From positions 1 through 39,997 of IMG/VR virus record IMGVR_UViG_3300042352_000239: DNA of 39,997 nt; one strand, given 5' to 3'. Under the pieces are notes generated by a model. It was given only the letters and a program-made list of their open reading frames with translations. It was not told where the DNA came from and searched no databases. The position numbers and the translations under genes are program-made. Below are positions 1 through 5,795 of the stretch, piece by piece. Within the stretch, counting starts at the first letter, position 1; every line of letters starts with the position of its first letter. Source of the stretch: a virus.

Positions 1-1
1 T

Positions 2-127
2 CCATGAATTACCCCCTAGCCGGGGGCGGCCAGAAGAACCTAGTCGATAGGGCCAGAACCGGCCCTAGGGCCGCGCCACAAGCCCGCACAGAGACGAAAC
101 AAGCTCGCCCCTAGCCCTATCCCATTT
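2..127. repeat. 126-bp direct repeat at both contig ends (left copy)
   Basis: Bases 2-127 are identical to 39872-39997; base 1 (t) differs from 39871 (g). This is either the k-mer overlap of a circular or circularly permuted assembly, or a genuine short terminal repeat. Either way the unique length is about 39,870 bp. The repeat is G+C-rich and contains the 12-bp palindrome GGCCCTAGGGCC at 61-72. Confidence 0.9.
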
Positions 128-220
128 GCTTTGCCCCTATGCTTAAATCGCTTCTTTGGGGCTTGCGCGAAAAAGCCCGCAAGGCATAGGCCAAGCGGGC
201 AAGCGATAGGGCGCGGGCAA

Positions 221-245
221 TAAAAAAGGGGCCTTGCGGCCCCTT
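221..245 (-). terminator. Intrinsic terminator of the left early unit
   Basis: On the minus strand an 8-bp perfect stem (AAGGGGCC at 226-233 with GGCCCCTT at 238-245) closes a 4-nt loop and is followed directly by a run of six T (complement of 222-227). It lies 25 bp past the stop of the 49-aa HTH gene, so it ends leftward transcription before the terminase region on the circular map. The other 1-269 sequence holds a GCCCGC/GCGGGC hairpin (175-200) and no gene I can support. Confidence 0.85.
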
Positions 246-269
246 CCCTTTATTCGATTGTTCGTAACG

Positions 270-419
270 TCAAAGCAATTGCATTAAAAGCATTGTCCTA
301 TCCGTTAGCGGGCAATGGCCCGCTTCCAGTTTCTGATAGTGTCTATAGCTAAGCCCTAGGGCTTGTGCGGCACGTTCTTGCGTCAAGCCCTTAGCAAGCC
401 GCCATTTTTTCATGTTCAT
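270..419 (-). CDS. 49-aa Xre/Cro-like helix-turn-helix protein
   Basis: This 49-residue protein is almost entirely an Xre-type HTH: residues 5-36 read KWRLAKGLTQERAAQALGLS, then YRHYQKLEAG, the usual 'LTQ..AA..LG.S...Y..LE.G' pattern. It should bind DNA as a small repressor or Cro-like regulator. The ATG (419-417) overlaps the TGA of the upstream gene as ATGA, so the two are translationally coupled. An alternative ATG lies two codons later. It is the last gene of its unit and a terminator follows at once. A CCCTAGGG palindrome (354-361) lies inside the coding sequence. Its target is not known; the palindromic cluster at 1358-1419 ahead of this unit is a natural candidate. Confidence 0.75.
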   Translation of the reverse strand: MNMKKWRLAKGLTQERAAQALGLSYRHYQKLEAGHCPLTDRTMLLMQLL

Positions 420-661
420 GCTTGGCCCCAATCCCTAAGTTTCAAATATGCGTCTTGCGCAGTGACATAGGCGTCCCGTGCATCCCGATATGCTTGATGC
501 AATGCGGCAAGCTTGGGCGTGCAAACTCCGTCAATTAGATAACGCTTGTCGCCTGCTTGATTGCCATACTCTAGCTCTAGCTCCGCCTGCCATGCTTTAT
601 CCGTGGCAAGCATTGCGTGGAAAGCGTTATCGCGTTCAATTGTTCTTTGCTCTAATGTCAT
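416..661 (-). CDS. Hypothetical protein, 81 aa, helical and charged
   Basis: I do not recognise a family. The protein is rich in Ala, Asp, Arg and Tyr with no hydrophobic segment. Its C-terminal half (AYRDARDAYVTAQDAYLKLR) repeats a D/A-Y rhythm that suggests an amphipathic helix or coiled coil. The start ATG at 661 has AAGGAA upstream at normal spacing, and the stop overlaps the next gene as ATGA. It belongs to a set of small leftward genes (1318 to 270) that look like phage early accessory functions. Confidence 0.7.
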   Translation of the reverse strand: MTLEQRTIERDNAFHAMLATDKAWQAELELEYGNQAGDKRYLIDGVCTPKLAALHQAYRDARDAYVTAQDAYLKLRDWGQA

Positions 662-673
662 TTGCCTAATTCC

Positions 674-883
674 TTATTCAAAGTTAGCCCATGGCTGCGG
701 GCAGTGGCTGGGCTTGCCAGCTCCTTCCAGCCATTCCCTAGTGTGCTCTATGCTTGCGCCTTTAACATATAACCTTCCGCCAACATACCAGCGAAGTTGC
801 ATCCCTTTGCGCGATTGAACATAACGCGCAGAACGCTTGCCGATTGGAGTCAGGTCAAGGTCTGTGTGAATTGTTATGTTCAT
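674..883 (-). CDS. Hypothetical protein, 69 aa
   Basis: Unknown function. I start it at the ATG at 883, which overlaps the TGA of the upstream gene as ATGA; a longer reading from 931 would run deep into that gene. The protein looks like a small beta-rich basic domain (YVQSRKGMQLRWYVGGRLY, then a helix TREWLEGAG). No cysteine pair, membrane segment or catalytic motif is evident. A 12-bp gap with an AAGGAA site leads to the next gene. Confidence 0.65.
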   Translation of the reverse strand: MNITIHTDLDLTPIGKRSARYVQSRKGMQLRWYVGGRLYVKGASIEHTREWLEGAGKPSHCPQPWANFE

Positions 884-1233
884 GCTGCAACCTCCAACTC
901 TTCCAATTGACCCATAATATCGCCAGCCCAAAGTTCAACGGCTGTTGAAAGATAGAAGCAGGCCATGCCAGTCCAGCTTTCGTTTTTATCAGGAGCTGGA
1001 ATGTCGCCAAGATAGTCAAGGATATAATCAAGAACTTCGTCACCATGTTGCGCCATTTCACGCGCCGCAATGTGATAGGTTACCGCAGGCATATAAGAGC
1101 CGCTGGCGCAACCTCCATTGCAGATTGATGCTATGGTCATTGCGCAGATATCTTGTTCAATCCATTCCGGAACCCGAATGTTAAGCAACTCAGCGACAGG
1201 GGTTTCACAATTCCAGATTTCGTTAGTGTTCAT
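880..1233 (-). CDS. Hypothetical protein, 117 aa
   Basis: No family recognised. The protein is acidic and mostly helical, with several Cys and Trp residues (ICNGGCASGSY near residue 37; DKNESWTGMACFYLSTAVELW near the C-terminus). The ATG at 1233 is preceded by AAAGG at good spacing. It is the first full-size gene of the leftward unit and couples to the next gene by ATGA. It may be cytosolic; there is no signal peptide. Confidence 0.7.
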   Translation of the reverse strand: MNTNEIWNCETPVAELLNIRVPEWIEQDICAMTIASICNGGCASGSYMPAVTYHIAAREMAQHGDEVLDYILDYLGDIPAPDKNESWTGMACFYLSTAVELWAGDIMGQLEELEVAA

Positions 1234-1237
1234 GTTA

Positions 1238-1318
1238 TTAACCTTTCAATTCATCAATAATAATAGGAAGCATAGGCAAAAACAAAATTGCCAGCCAGAT
1301 GAGAGATTGCATTGTCAT
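1238..1318 (-). CDS. 26-aa predicted single-pass membrane peptide
   Basis: The peptide reads MTMQSLIWLAILFLPMLPII then IDELKG: one hydrophobic stretch of about 16 residues with a short charged tail. The ATG (1318-1316) has GAGGTAAT upstream at suitable spacing, and the stop is 4 bp before the next gene's ATG, so it sits where an operon leader gene would. It could be a small membrane effector or a non-functional leader; only the ribosome site, hydrophobicity and spacing support it. Confidence 0.4.
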   Translation of the reverse strand: MTMQSLIWLAILFLPMLPIIIDELKG

Positions 1319-1357
1319 TGCGTTATTACCTCATTTGTTAATGCGCCCCTTTTACAA

Positions 1358-1419
1358 CGTCATTTTGACGCATCAATCCCATATTTTGACATTTATGGCC
1401 AAAATGAATGACGCGTCAT
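1358..1419. promoter_or_regulatory. Palindromic TGACG/CGTCA cluster ahead of the left small-gene unit
   Basis: The cluster contains CGTCA-TTT-TGACG (1358-1370), TGACGCATCA (1366-1375) and the perfect 12-bp palindrome ATGACGCGTCAT (1408-1419). Repeated half-sites directly upstream of a leftward gene unit are typical of a repressor operator/promoter region. No clean -35/-10 pair stands out, so the promoter itself is inferred. The rest of 1319-1647 holds a GCCAATTGGC palindrome (1464-1473), the repeats and hairpins listed below, and no gene I can support. Confidence 0.45.
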
Positions 1420-1523
1420 AGCAACGTGGTCGGGAAAGTTGCGCCCTATACAACCAAATGCCTGCCAATTGGCTGGCAAGCTGTGCCGCCATGGTAGAGG
1501 TCGGAGGGGGCAAAGCGCCGCCC

Positions 1524-1668
1524 ACCCCCTCCCGGTTTATGGGCCAAAATTTTGACCCCCTCCCGGTTTATGGAGCAAAAATTAAGGGGGCAGGCCGACT
1601 GGCTTACCCCCCTTGGCTATTTCTGGAGCAAAATTTTAGCCCCTTGGCTATTTCTCAAGCAAAATTTT
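1524..1668. repeat. Two pairs of 31-bp-spaced direct repeats
   Basis: A 19-bp unit ending in CCCGGTTTATGG occurs at 1524-1542 and 1555-1573. A related unit, CCCCTTGGCTATTTCT, two variable bases, AGCAAAATTTT, occurs at 1609-1637 and 1640-1668. Each pair is exactly 31 bp apart. All four units share a GCAAAATTTT-like end. The last copy includes the stop codon of the 67-aa gene, so its neighbour looks like a duplicated gene 3' end. The function is unknown. Confidence 0.75.
1577..1614 (-). terminator. Probable intrinsic terminator of the replication operon
   Basis: AAGGGGG at 1584-1590 pairs with CCCCCTT at 1608-1614, with an inner helix (AGGCC with GGCTT) around a GACT loop. On the minus strand the stem is followed by AATTTTTG, a usable T-run. 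It lies 34 bp past the stop of the 67-aa gene, the last gene of the leftward unit from 5963. A second strong stem at 1503-1532 (GGAGGGGG/CCCCCTCC) follows without a T-run. Confidence 0.5.
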
Positions 1669-1851
1669 CTGCACGTTCAGCGCCTTTGCGCATTCATTGC
1701 TCCAGAATGCCCAATTATAAATTAAGCCGTCTTCGTCTGTACGGTCAAGCCCTTCTTTGGCAGCGTTGTCAAGCAACACCATCAGATCGTTAAGTAAGTT
1801 AGTGGCGAACAGGTGCTGTGGGCCTTCCCAGTTTACAAGATTGTCATTCAC
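1648..1851 (-). CDS. Hypothetical protein, 67 aa (GTG start)
   Basis: Unknown function. The start is GTG at 1851-1849 with a strong AAGGAG site upstream at ideal spacing; no in-frame ATG exists. The protein is mainly helical (NLLNDLMVLLDNAAKEG), acidic, with two Trp near the C-terminus, and has no membrane segment. It follows the 243-aa gene after 11 bp and is the last gene before the hairpin at 1584-1614. Its final codons lie inside a duplicated 31-bp-spaced repeat. Confidence 0.65.
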   Translation of the reverse strand: MNDNLVNWEGPQHLFATNLLNDLMVLLDNAAKEGLDRTDEDGLIYNWAFWSNECAKALNVQKILLEK

Positions 1852-1862
1852 TGCCTTACTCC

Positions 1863-2594
1863 TTACAATTTACTCATATACCTGTTCAATATACGAGAAA
1901 AGTGCATTGGCAAGGAATATTTTAGCTGATTGCTACCAACGTCATGGAAATTGTAGCGGACCTTGTAGTTCGGGGTCTTGTTGGTGAATATCAGAACAGG
2001 CCGAATATCATCGCCAACGCGCTCTGCGATATACTCCTGACCGTCCTCACGCTTCATCAAGAAGAACTGCGCAGGCTTGCCTTCACGCTTCTTTGACGCC
2101 CTAGCTGTGGGGATCGTACCAAGGTCCGCCAGCATACGGGAATAAACCGAGCCGGGAATGTTTCCATAAGCATTTTTTGGATAGTCAGACGCCATCAACG
2201 TATAGCCACCTTGCAGCCAAGGCCCAAGACGCTTCTCTGAGCGTTTCTTGCGCCGAGGACCACCAAGCACATGAGGCCTGATCACATCATTCTGAGAGCC
2301 GCTCTGCGGAAACTCTTCAAAGTACGTCCCAGAGTTAGCCAGCGTCTGCCCAAGGCGCTTGCCTCCAAACTGCCCACGATCCTTTCCATAGGGCAGCGAC
2401 TTGACCAGCCCCTTCTGAAGCCAAGGCGTAGGATTGTCGAACGAGAGCTTCATTTCCTGTATCTGAGCCGCATGAATATCATGCACCGTTTCGGTCATGG
2501 CAGCAACGACAGCCTTTTCGATAAGTTGAGGAGCCTCCAGCATACGCTGGAAGGCCCTGTCAATTTCAGTCGTATCGATCTTTAGCGCAAGCAT
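1863..2594 (-). CDS. Putative tail-completion / minor-tail Z-like protein, misplaced in the early operon
   Basis: The 243-aa protein has the look of lambda gpZ/HK97-gp10-type tail or neck proteins: an N-terminal helical stretch (EKAVVAAMTETVHDIHAAQI), the motif FDNPTPWLQKGLV near residue 52, a basic GGPRRKKRSEKRL block near 111, an AYGNIPG turn, and a C-terminal PNYKVRYNF segment before a final helix. In such phages this protein usually lies with the head-tail joining genes. Here it is the penultimate gene of the leftward replication operon, its start overlapping the upstream stop (TGATG). The family call rests on motif pattern only; an unrelated early protein remains possible. Confidence 0.45.
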   Translation of the reverse strand: MLALKIDTTEIDRAFQRMLEAPQLIEKAVVAAMTETVHDIHAAQIQEMKLSFDNPTPWLQKGLVKSLPYGKDRGQFGGKRLGQTLANSGTYFEEFPQSGSQNDVIRPHVLGGPRRKKRSEKRLGPWLQGGYTLMASDYPKNAYGNIPGSVYSRMLADLGTIPTARASKKREGKPAQFFLMKREDGQEYIAERVGDDIRPVLIFTNKTPNYKVRYNFHDVGSNQLKYSLPMHFSRILNRYMSKL

Positions 2595-2791
2595 CAGTCA
2601 TCCACCGGCTCAAACTCGCCACACCAGTTCCAAGGGGAAACCACAGGCGAATAAAATTTAGGCCGACCAGCCTCATCAGTCGTGGTGAAGGTCGGGGGAT
2701 AGCGACGGCAATAGCCATGCTGCCCAGAGGGAGCAGCCTTCCAAAAAATACACTCTTCACAGCACTCAGGAATTTCTACTTCTTCAACCAT
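2594..2791 (-). CDS. 65-aa Cys4 (zinc-ribbon-like) mini-protein
   Basis: Cysteines are placed as C11-x2-C14, C28 and C57, with the context GYCRRYPP and PWNWCGEFEP. This is a likely four-cysteine zinc site, so the protein probably binds nucleic acid or a protein partner. The same layout, including a shared GYC...PP element, recurs in the 63-aa protein at 11258-11449, and a similar Cys4 tail ends the nuclease at 7703-8713. The start at 2791 has AAGGAAG upstream. The iteron array lies just upstream of the gene. Biochemical role unknown. Confidence 0.7.
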   Translation of the reverse strand: MVEEVEIPECCEECIFWKAAPSGQHGYCRRYPPTFTTTDEAGRPKFYSPVVSPWNWCGEFEPVDD

Positions 2792-2844
2792 TTTTCACTT
2801 CCTTCCGTTGAACGCATTTTACGTCCAAACCCCTTCAATCGTCA

Positions 2845-2997
2845 ATCACCTAAAAAGGCCCTTGGTGTGGATCACCTACTTTCACCTACCCTATAGGGTT
2901 TAGGTGAAAATAGGTGATGACTTTCCACACCTTTACCACGCTATGTGGATAACTTTCACCTGATCACCTTAGGTGAAATTAGGTGAAAATAGGTGAT
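2845..2997. repeat. Iteron array with DnaA boxes: candidate phage replication origin
   Basis: Ten copies of AGGTGA/TCACCT lie at 2846, 2872, 2882, 2902, 2912, 2956, 2964, 2971, 2981 and 2991. Many are exactly 10 bp apart (2902/2912; 2971/2981/2991), one helical turn. Two 18-bp arms (2871-2888 and 2901-2918, one mismatch) form an inverted repeat around CCCTATAGGG (2889-2898). A perfect DnaA box TGTGGATAA lies at 2944-2952, an 8/9 match at 2866-2874 and a 7/9 match at 2921-2929. The array fills the gap between the 86-aa and 65-aa genes and runs into the former's 3' end. It could instead be an operator array. Confidence 0.7.
2944..2952 (-). promoter_or_regulatory. Perfect DnaA box inside the iteron array
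   Basis: The minus strand reads TTATCCACA, the consensus DnaA box. It is embedded between the two iteron clusters. The phage encodes a protein made only of a DnaA-type DNA-binding domain (5276-5620), so either that protein or host DnaA could bind here. Confidence 0.65.
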
Positions 2998-3229
2998 GAA
3001 CTGAAATCCATGTATTATCAACGACTTGATAGCAAATATCACGCTTCCCATGCGCATAGACATCAATTTGCTCAACATCCGGTGCAAAAACCTTGGTGAA
3101 ATCGATTGTGCCTCGCATATCAGGCGCATTTTGCTCTGCTAGGTGATAGGTGATGTGTTTAGGTGATGTGATTTTGATACAAATCACATGGCAACCCATG
3201 CTTTCAATCCATGTCCCGTCATCAATCAT
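2969..3229 (-). CDS. Hypothetical protein, 86 aa, overlapping the origin array
   Basis: I start it at the ATG at 3229, which has AGGAGG upstream and overlaps the stop of the Toprim-helicase by 8 bp; an ATG six codons earlier lacks such a site. It is a small beta-rich protein with no recognised family (GCHVICIKITSPKHITYHL; DVYAHGKRDICYQVV). The last nine codons are made of iteron sequence (HHLFSPNFT), and three more AGGTGAT copies lie at 3141-3167 within the gene. Coupling to the helicase suggests a replication accessory role, which is inference. Confidence 0.65.
   Translation of the reverse strand: MIDDGTWIESMGCHVICIKITSPKHITYHLAEQNAPDMRGTIDFTKVFAPDVEQIDVYAHGKRDICYQVVDNTWISVHHLFSPNFT
3141..3167. 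repeat. Second iteron cluster inside the 86-aa gene
   Basis: Three copies of AGGTGAT start at 3141, 3148 and 3161, in the same orientation as those at 2971-2997. They match the main array 144 bp away and may be a second contact patch for the same protein. Confidence 0.6.
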
Positions 3230-5279
3230 ATTTGCCTCCTCCTTCATTTTTGACCATCATCCAAATCCCGCTGTGAGGCTCTCCGATGATCCTCCAGCCA
3301 TGCTCAAACGGTTCGATAATATTAGCGGTCAGCATAGGCAGGATCAGCCCGTCCTTTCTGGATGAGTCCAGCTTGTTACGGATGGTGGTTTCTTTCCAGT
3401 CAGCATTGCCCGCGAGAAAGTCTTTGAAGCCCGATCTAGATAGATAGGGATGCCCATCGCGCACCTCCTGTCCAGTCATGTCCCAAGCCCTTCGCATCAG
3501 CCTGAGGTTCTCATCATGTTTACTAGGCTTCTTTCTAGGCTGTTCAGCGGCGGCCTCCTTATCCTCGACGGCAACGCATGTCGTAGCTGGTTTACCAAAC
3601 TTGGTCTGGCCCATCTCAACCGTTTCCAGCTTGAAATAAATTATGTCGCCCTTGGAAGGTAATTCTCTCTGCTTTGTGACCTCGGCAGACCTTATGCCTC
3701 CCTTTTCCGAAATCTCGATCTCGGTATCAATATGCGCCCTGATCCCAGACCAGCCGCGAGCGCCTTTGGCAGCATCTTTACCATTGTGGTGAATAATGAT
3801 CATTGTAGCGCCTGTAGCGAGGCTCACATGCTCAAACCTAGCCATGACAGGCCCCATGTCCTCGCCGCTATTCTCATTGGCCCCAGCGGACATTCTGGCG
3901 AGGGTATCGCCTATGACGGCACCGCACTTTTTGCCCCGCTCTCGCTCGATCTCCTTGATGGCCTCGATTACGTCGAACGAGTCGCCCTCATTGGAGTAGA
4001 AATTTAACGGTACTGGCACGACAGCCACATTTTCGAGATCAACGCCATAATATGCCTTGATGGCTTGCAGACGAGTTTTGATGCTGCCGGGGGCCTCACA
4101 AGCCAGATAGACCACAAGCCCTTCCTCGACCTGCCTGCCGCAGAATGGCTGGCCGGTGGCAATTGATGCCGCCAAGGACAATGCCCAGAAGGTTTTGCCT
4201 GAGTTGGAGTCACCATAGATCACTGCGGTCGATCCAGCCACAAGCAGGCCCTCTACCAATTCATCTGGTGGCTCATAATCTTGCCCAAGTTCGTTACCGA
4301 AGACGATCTTTAGCTTCTTGACGATCTCTTGGCCGCTAGGTGGCTCAAGCAAGATTTTGAGGTTGCCGCCCTCTGCCACATAGTCATTGGCATCCCCTAG
4401 GGACGGCGGCATCACCACCCTTGCTCCATATTTGGCCGACGCCTGATCGGCATATTTCTGGCCGGTCCCAGAGGCATCATTGTCAGCCACAATCACAATG
4501 TCCTGCGAAGCCCCATATTTCTCTCGGATCGTGCCGGTGACTGGGACAAGGTTCGAAGCTGAATAGGCCACGATGCATGGCCGGTTGGTCACCTCGTTGA
4601 TCGTTGCGGCAGTGGCGAAACCCTCGGCCACGAAGATCGTGCCAGCCTCATCGAGCGTTCCGACCATCCAGAAGCATCCGCCGGTCTGTCCGCCGGAATG
4701 ATAAAGTTTGCCCCCTTCGGCATCAATATACTGAAGCGAGGCCAGTTTACCGTCCGGTGTGTAAAGAGGGAGCATCAAGCGACCGTCGCCGGTCATTCTG
4801 GCACCGTGCAGGCCGATCCCCTTTCGAGCCAGATATGGATGCTCCGGCGTTGCCAACATGCCATCTGACCATATCTTCTCGACAGTGTCCGAAGCCATGT
4901 CACGGGTCCGCTTCAGATCGGCGTCCCTGATGGTCCGAGCCTCGGCCAATCGGCGGGCATTCACCATCTTTTCACTGTCAGTCAGGGTCCGACCTATGTC
5001 GGCGCAGAAGGTGACTTCGACCCCAGCCCGCCAGCAGCCAAAGCGGCCAGACGGGATACCGTCCGAAAAGACCACATACCAACCCGGCTTATCGTGACCG
5101 GCCTTACCTTTCGTGCCGGAATTAAAGCGATGCAGCTTCCCATCGAACAAAATTTCGTTGGGTGGTGAGAGGCCAGCCGACAGCATGGCATCCCTTAGCT
5201 GCGTCTCTGGCGAATCGGGTTTAATCTCTTTTGGGGGCGACCAAGGCCCCCCGAAGACATTCGATAGGTTTCCGCTCAT
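3222..5279 (-). CDS. Toprim primase-like / RepA-type helicase fusion
   Basis: The 685-aa protein combines two replication modules. Residues about 150-310 are a Toprim domain: E219 in IFVAEGFATA and the D266/D268 pair in VIVADNDASG, the acidic metal site of DnaG-type primases. Residues about 340-560 are an AAA_25/RepA-like hexameric helicase ATPase: Walker A GDSNSGKT (356-363), Walker B AVIGDTL (454-460) and MIIIHHNGK (493-501). A winged-helix-like tail covers roughly 590-665. No zinc-binding N-terminus is obvious. It probably unwinds and primes at the phage origin. Its ATG overlaps the DnaA-IV gene stop as ATGA and its 3' end overlaps the 86-aa gene, just before the iteron array. Confidence 0.85.
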   Translation of the reverse strand: MSGNLSNVFGGPWSPPKEIKPDSPETQLRDAMLSAGLSPPNEILFDGKLHRFNSGTKGKAGHDKPGWYVVFSDGIPSGRFGCWRAGVEVTFCADIGRTLTDSEKMVNARRLAEARTIRDADLKRTRDMASDTVEKIWSDGMLATPEHPYLARKGIGLHGARMTGDGRLMLPLYTPDGKLASLQYIDAEGGKLYHSGGQTGGCFWMVGTLDEAGTIFVAEGFATAATINEVTNRPCIVAYSASNLVPVTGTIREKYGASQDIVIVADNDASGTGQKYADQASAKYGARVVMPPSLGDANDYVAEGGNLKILLEPPSGQEIVKKLKIVFGNELGQDYEPPDELVEGLLVAGSTAVIYGDSNSGKTFWALSLAASIATGQPFCGRQVEEGLVVYLACEAPGSIKTRLQAIKAYYGVDLENVAVVPVPLNFYSNEGDSFDVIEAIKEIERERGKKCGAVIGDTLARMSAGANENSGEDMGPVMARFEHVSLATGATMIIIHHNGKDAAKGARGWSGIRAHIDTEIEISEKGGIRSAEVTKQRELPSKGDIIYFKLETVEMGQTKFGKPATTCVAVEDKEAAAEQPRKKPSKHDENLRLMRRAWDMTGQEVRDGHPYLSRSGFKDFLAGNADWKETTIRNKLDSSRKDGLILPMLTANIIEPFEHGWRIIGEPHSGIWMMVKNEGGGKYD

Positions 5280-5620
5280 CTACTTGCTCTCTCTATGATC
5301 TTGGAAATTGCATCAATTTGCCCGACTAACTTTTTGTCTTTTCTGAGCAAATCATCGATAACTGCGCAGCCATGCATCACTGTCGTATGATCGGTGCGTC
5401 CTATGCTGTAAGCAATCCGCTGATACGACAGGTGCTGGCAGTGCCGACGCATCATATAGTAAGCTGCGTGTCTTGCCATACAAAGTTTTTTGGTACGGCT
5501 GGGAGATTTCAAATCCTCGACCGATACCGCCATAATTTTGCTCACGGCATTAATCACCAATGGCGCAGACGCACGTTTTGGTTTCCGCTTTTGCGGAGGC
5601 TCATACCATGTTGGGAACAT
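5276..5620 (-). CDS. Stand-alone DnaA domain-IV (Bac_DnaA_C) protein
   Basis: The 114-aa protein is the DNA-binding domain of the DnaA initiator without the AAA+ domain. Residues 22-45 match the start of domain IV (AVSKIMAVSVEDLKS), ARHAAYYMMRR (49-59) corresponds to the basic helix, and GRTDHTTVMHG (74-84) is the DnaA signature that reads the DnaA box. The N-terminal 20 residues are basic and Pro-rich. Without ATPase it cannot open DNA alone; it may recruit the adjacent Toprim-helicase, or compete with host DnaA. It lies between an HTH regulator (1-bp TAATG overlap) and the Toprim-helicase (ATGA overlap). A perfect DnaA box lies in the iteron array downstream. Confidence 0.88.
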   Translation of the reverse strand: MFPTWYEPPQKRKPKRASAPLVINAVSKIMAVSVEDLKSPSRTKKLCMARHAAYYMMRRHCQHLSYQRIAYSIGRTDHTTVMHGCAVIDDLLRKDKKLVGQIDAISKIIERASR

Positions 5621-5793
5621 TAGCGGTCCCCAGCCAGATAGTCTGACAATGCCTTAATAACCTTGATGGTCGGGTTGACATTCTCGCCACGCCGGATGCG
5701 CGAGATGGTTGAGCGCGACACACCCGTCGCCTTCGCCACCACATCCAATCGGCGATCCGCCAGACCCTCTGCAATCTTTTCTAAACTAAGCAT
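5620..5793 (-). CDS. 57-aa HTH transcriptional regulator (Xre family)
   Basis: The protein reads as a compact HTH: EKIAEGLADRRLDVVAKATG, then VSRSTISRIRRGEN around residues 25-38 as turn and recognition helix, ending ...IKALSDYLAGDR. It is a Cro/cI-like DNA-binding protein. AAGGAATAA precedes the ATG (5793-5791). The stop overlaps the ATG of the DnaA-IV gene by one base. As the second gene behind the divergent control region (5964-6079), it is a good candidate for the repressor or switch acting there, with the inverted repeat at 5996-6026 as a possible operator. Confidence 0.8.
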   Translation of the reverse strand: MLSLEKIAEGLADRRLDVVAKATGVSRSTISRIRRGENVNPTIKVIKALSDYLAGDR

Positions 5794-5795
5794 TT

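Noticed and set aside
1458-1793. A 111-residue open frame on the plus strand
   Set aside because: Its sequence is built from the 31-bp repeats and hairpins and from antisense of the 67-aa gene. No start site is convincing.
2889-2898. CCCTATAGGG as an isolated promoter or restriction-type palindrome
   Set aside because: It sits at the centre of the large iteron inverted repeat and is better treated as part of that structure.
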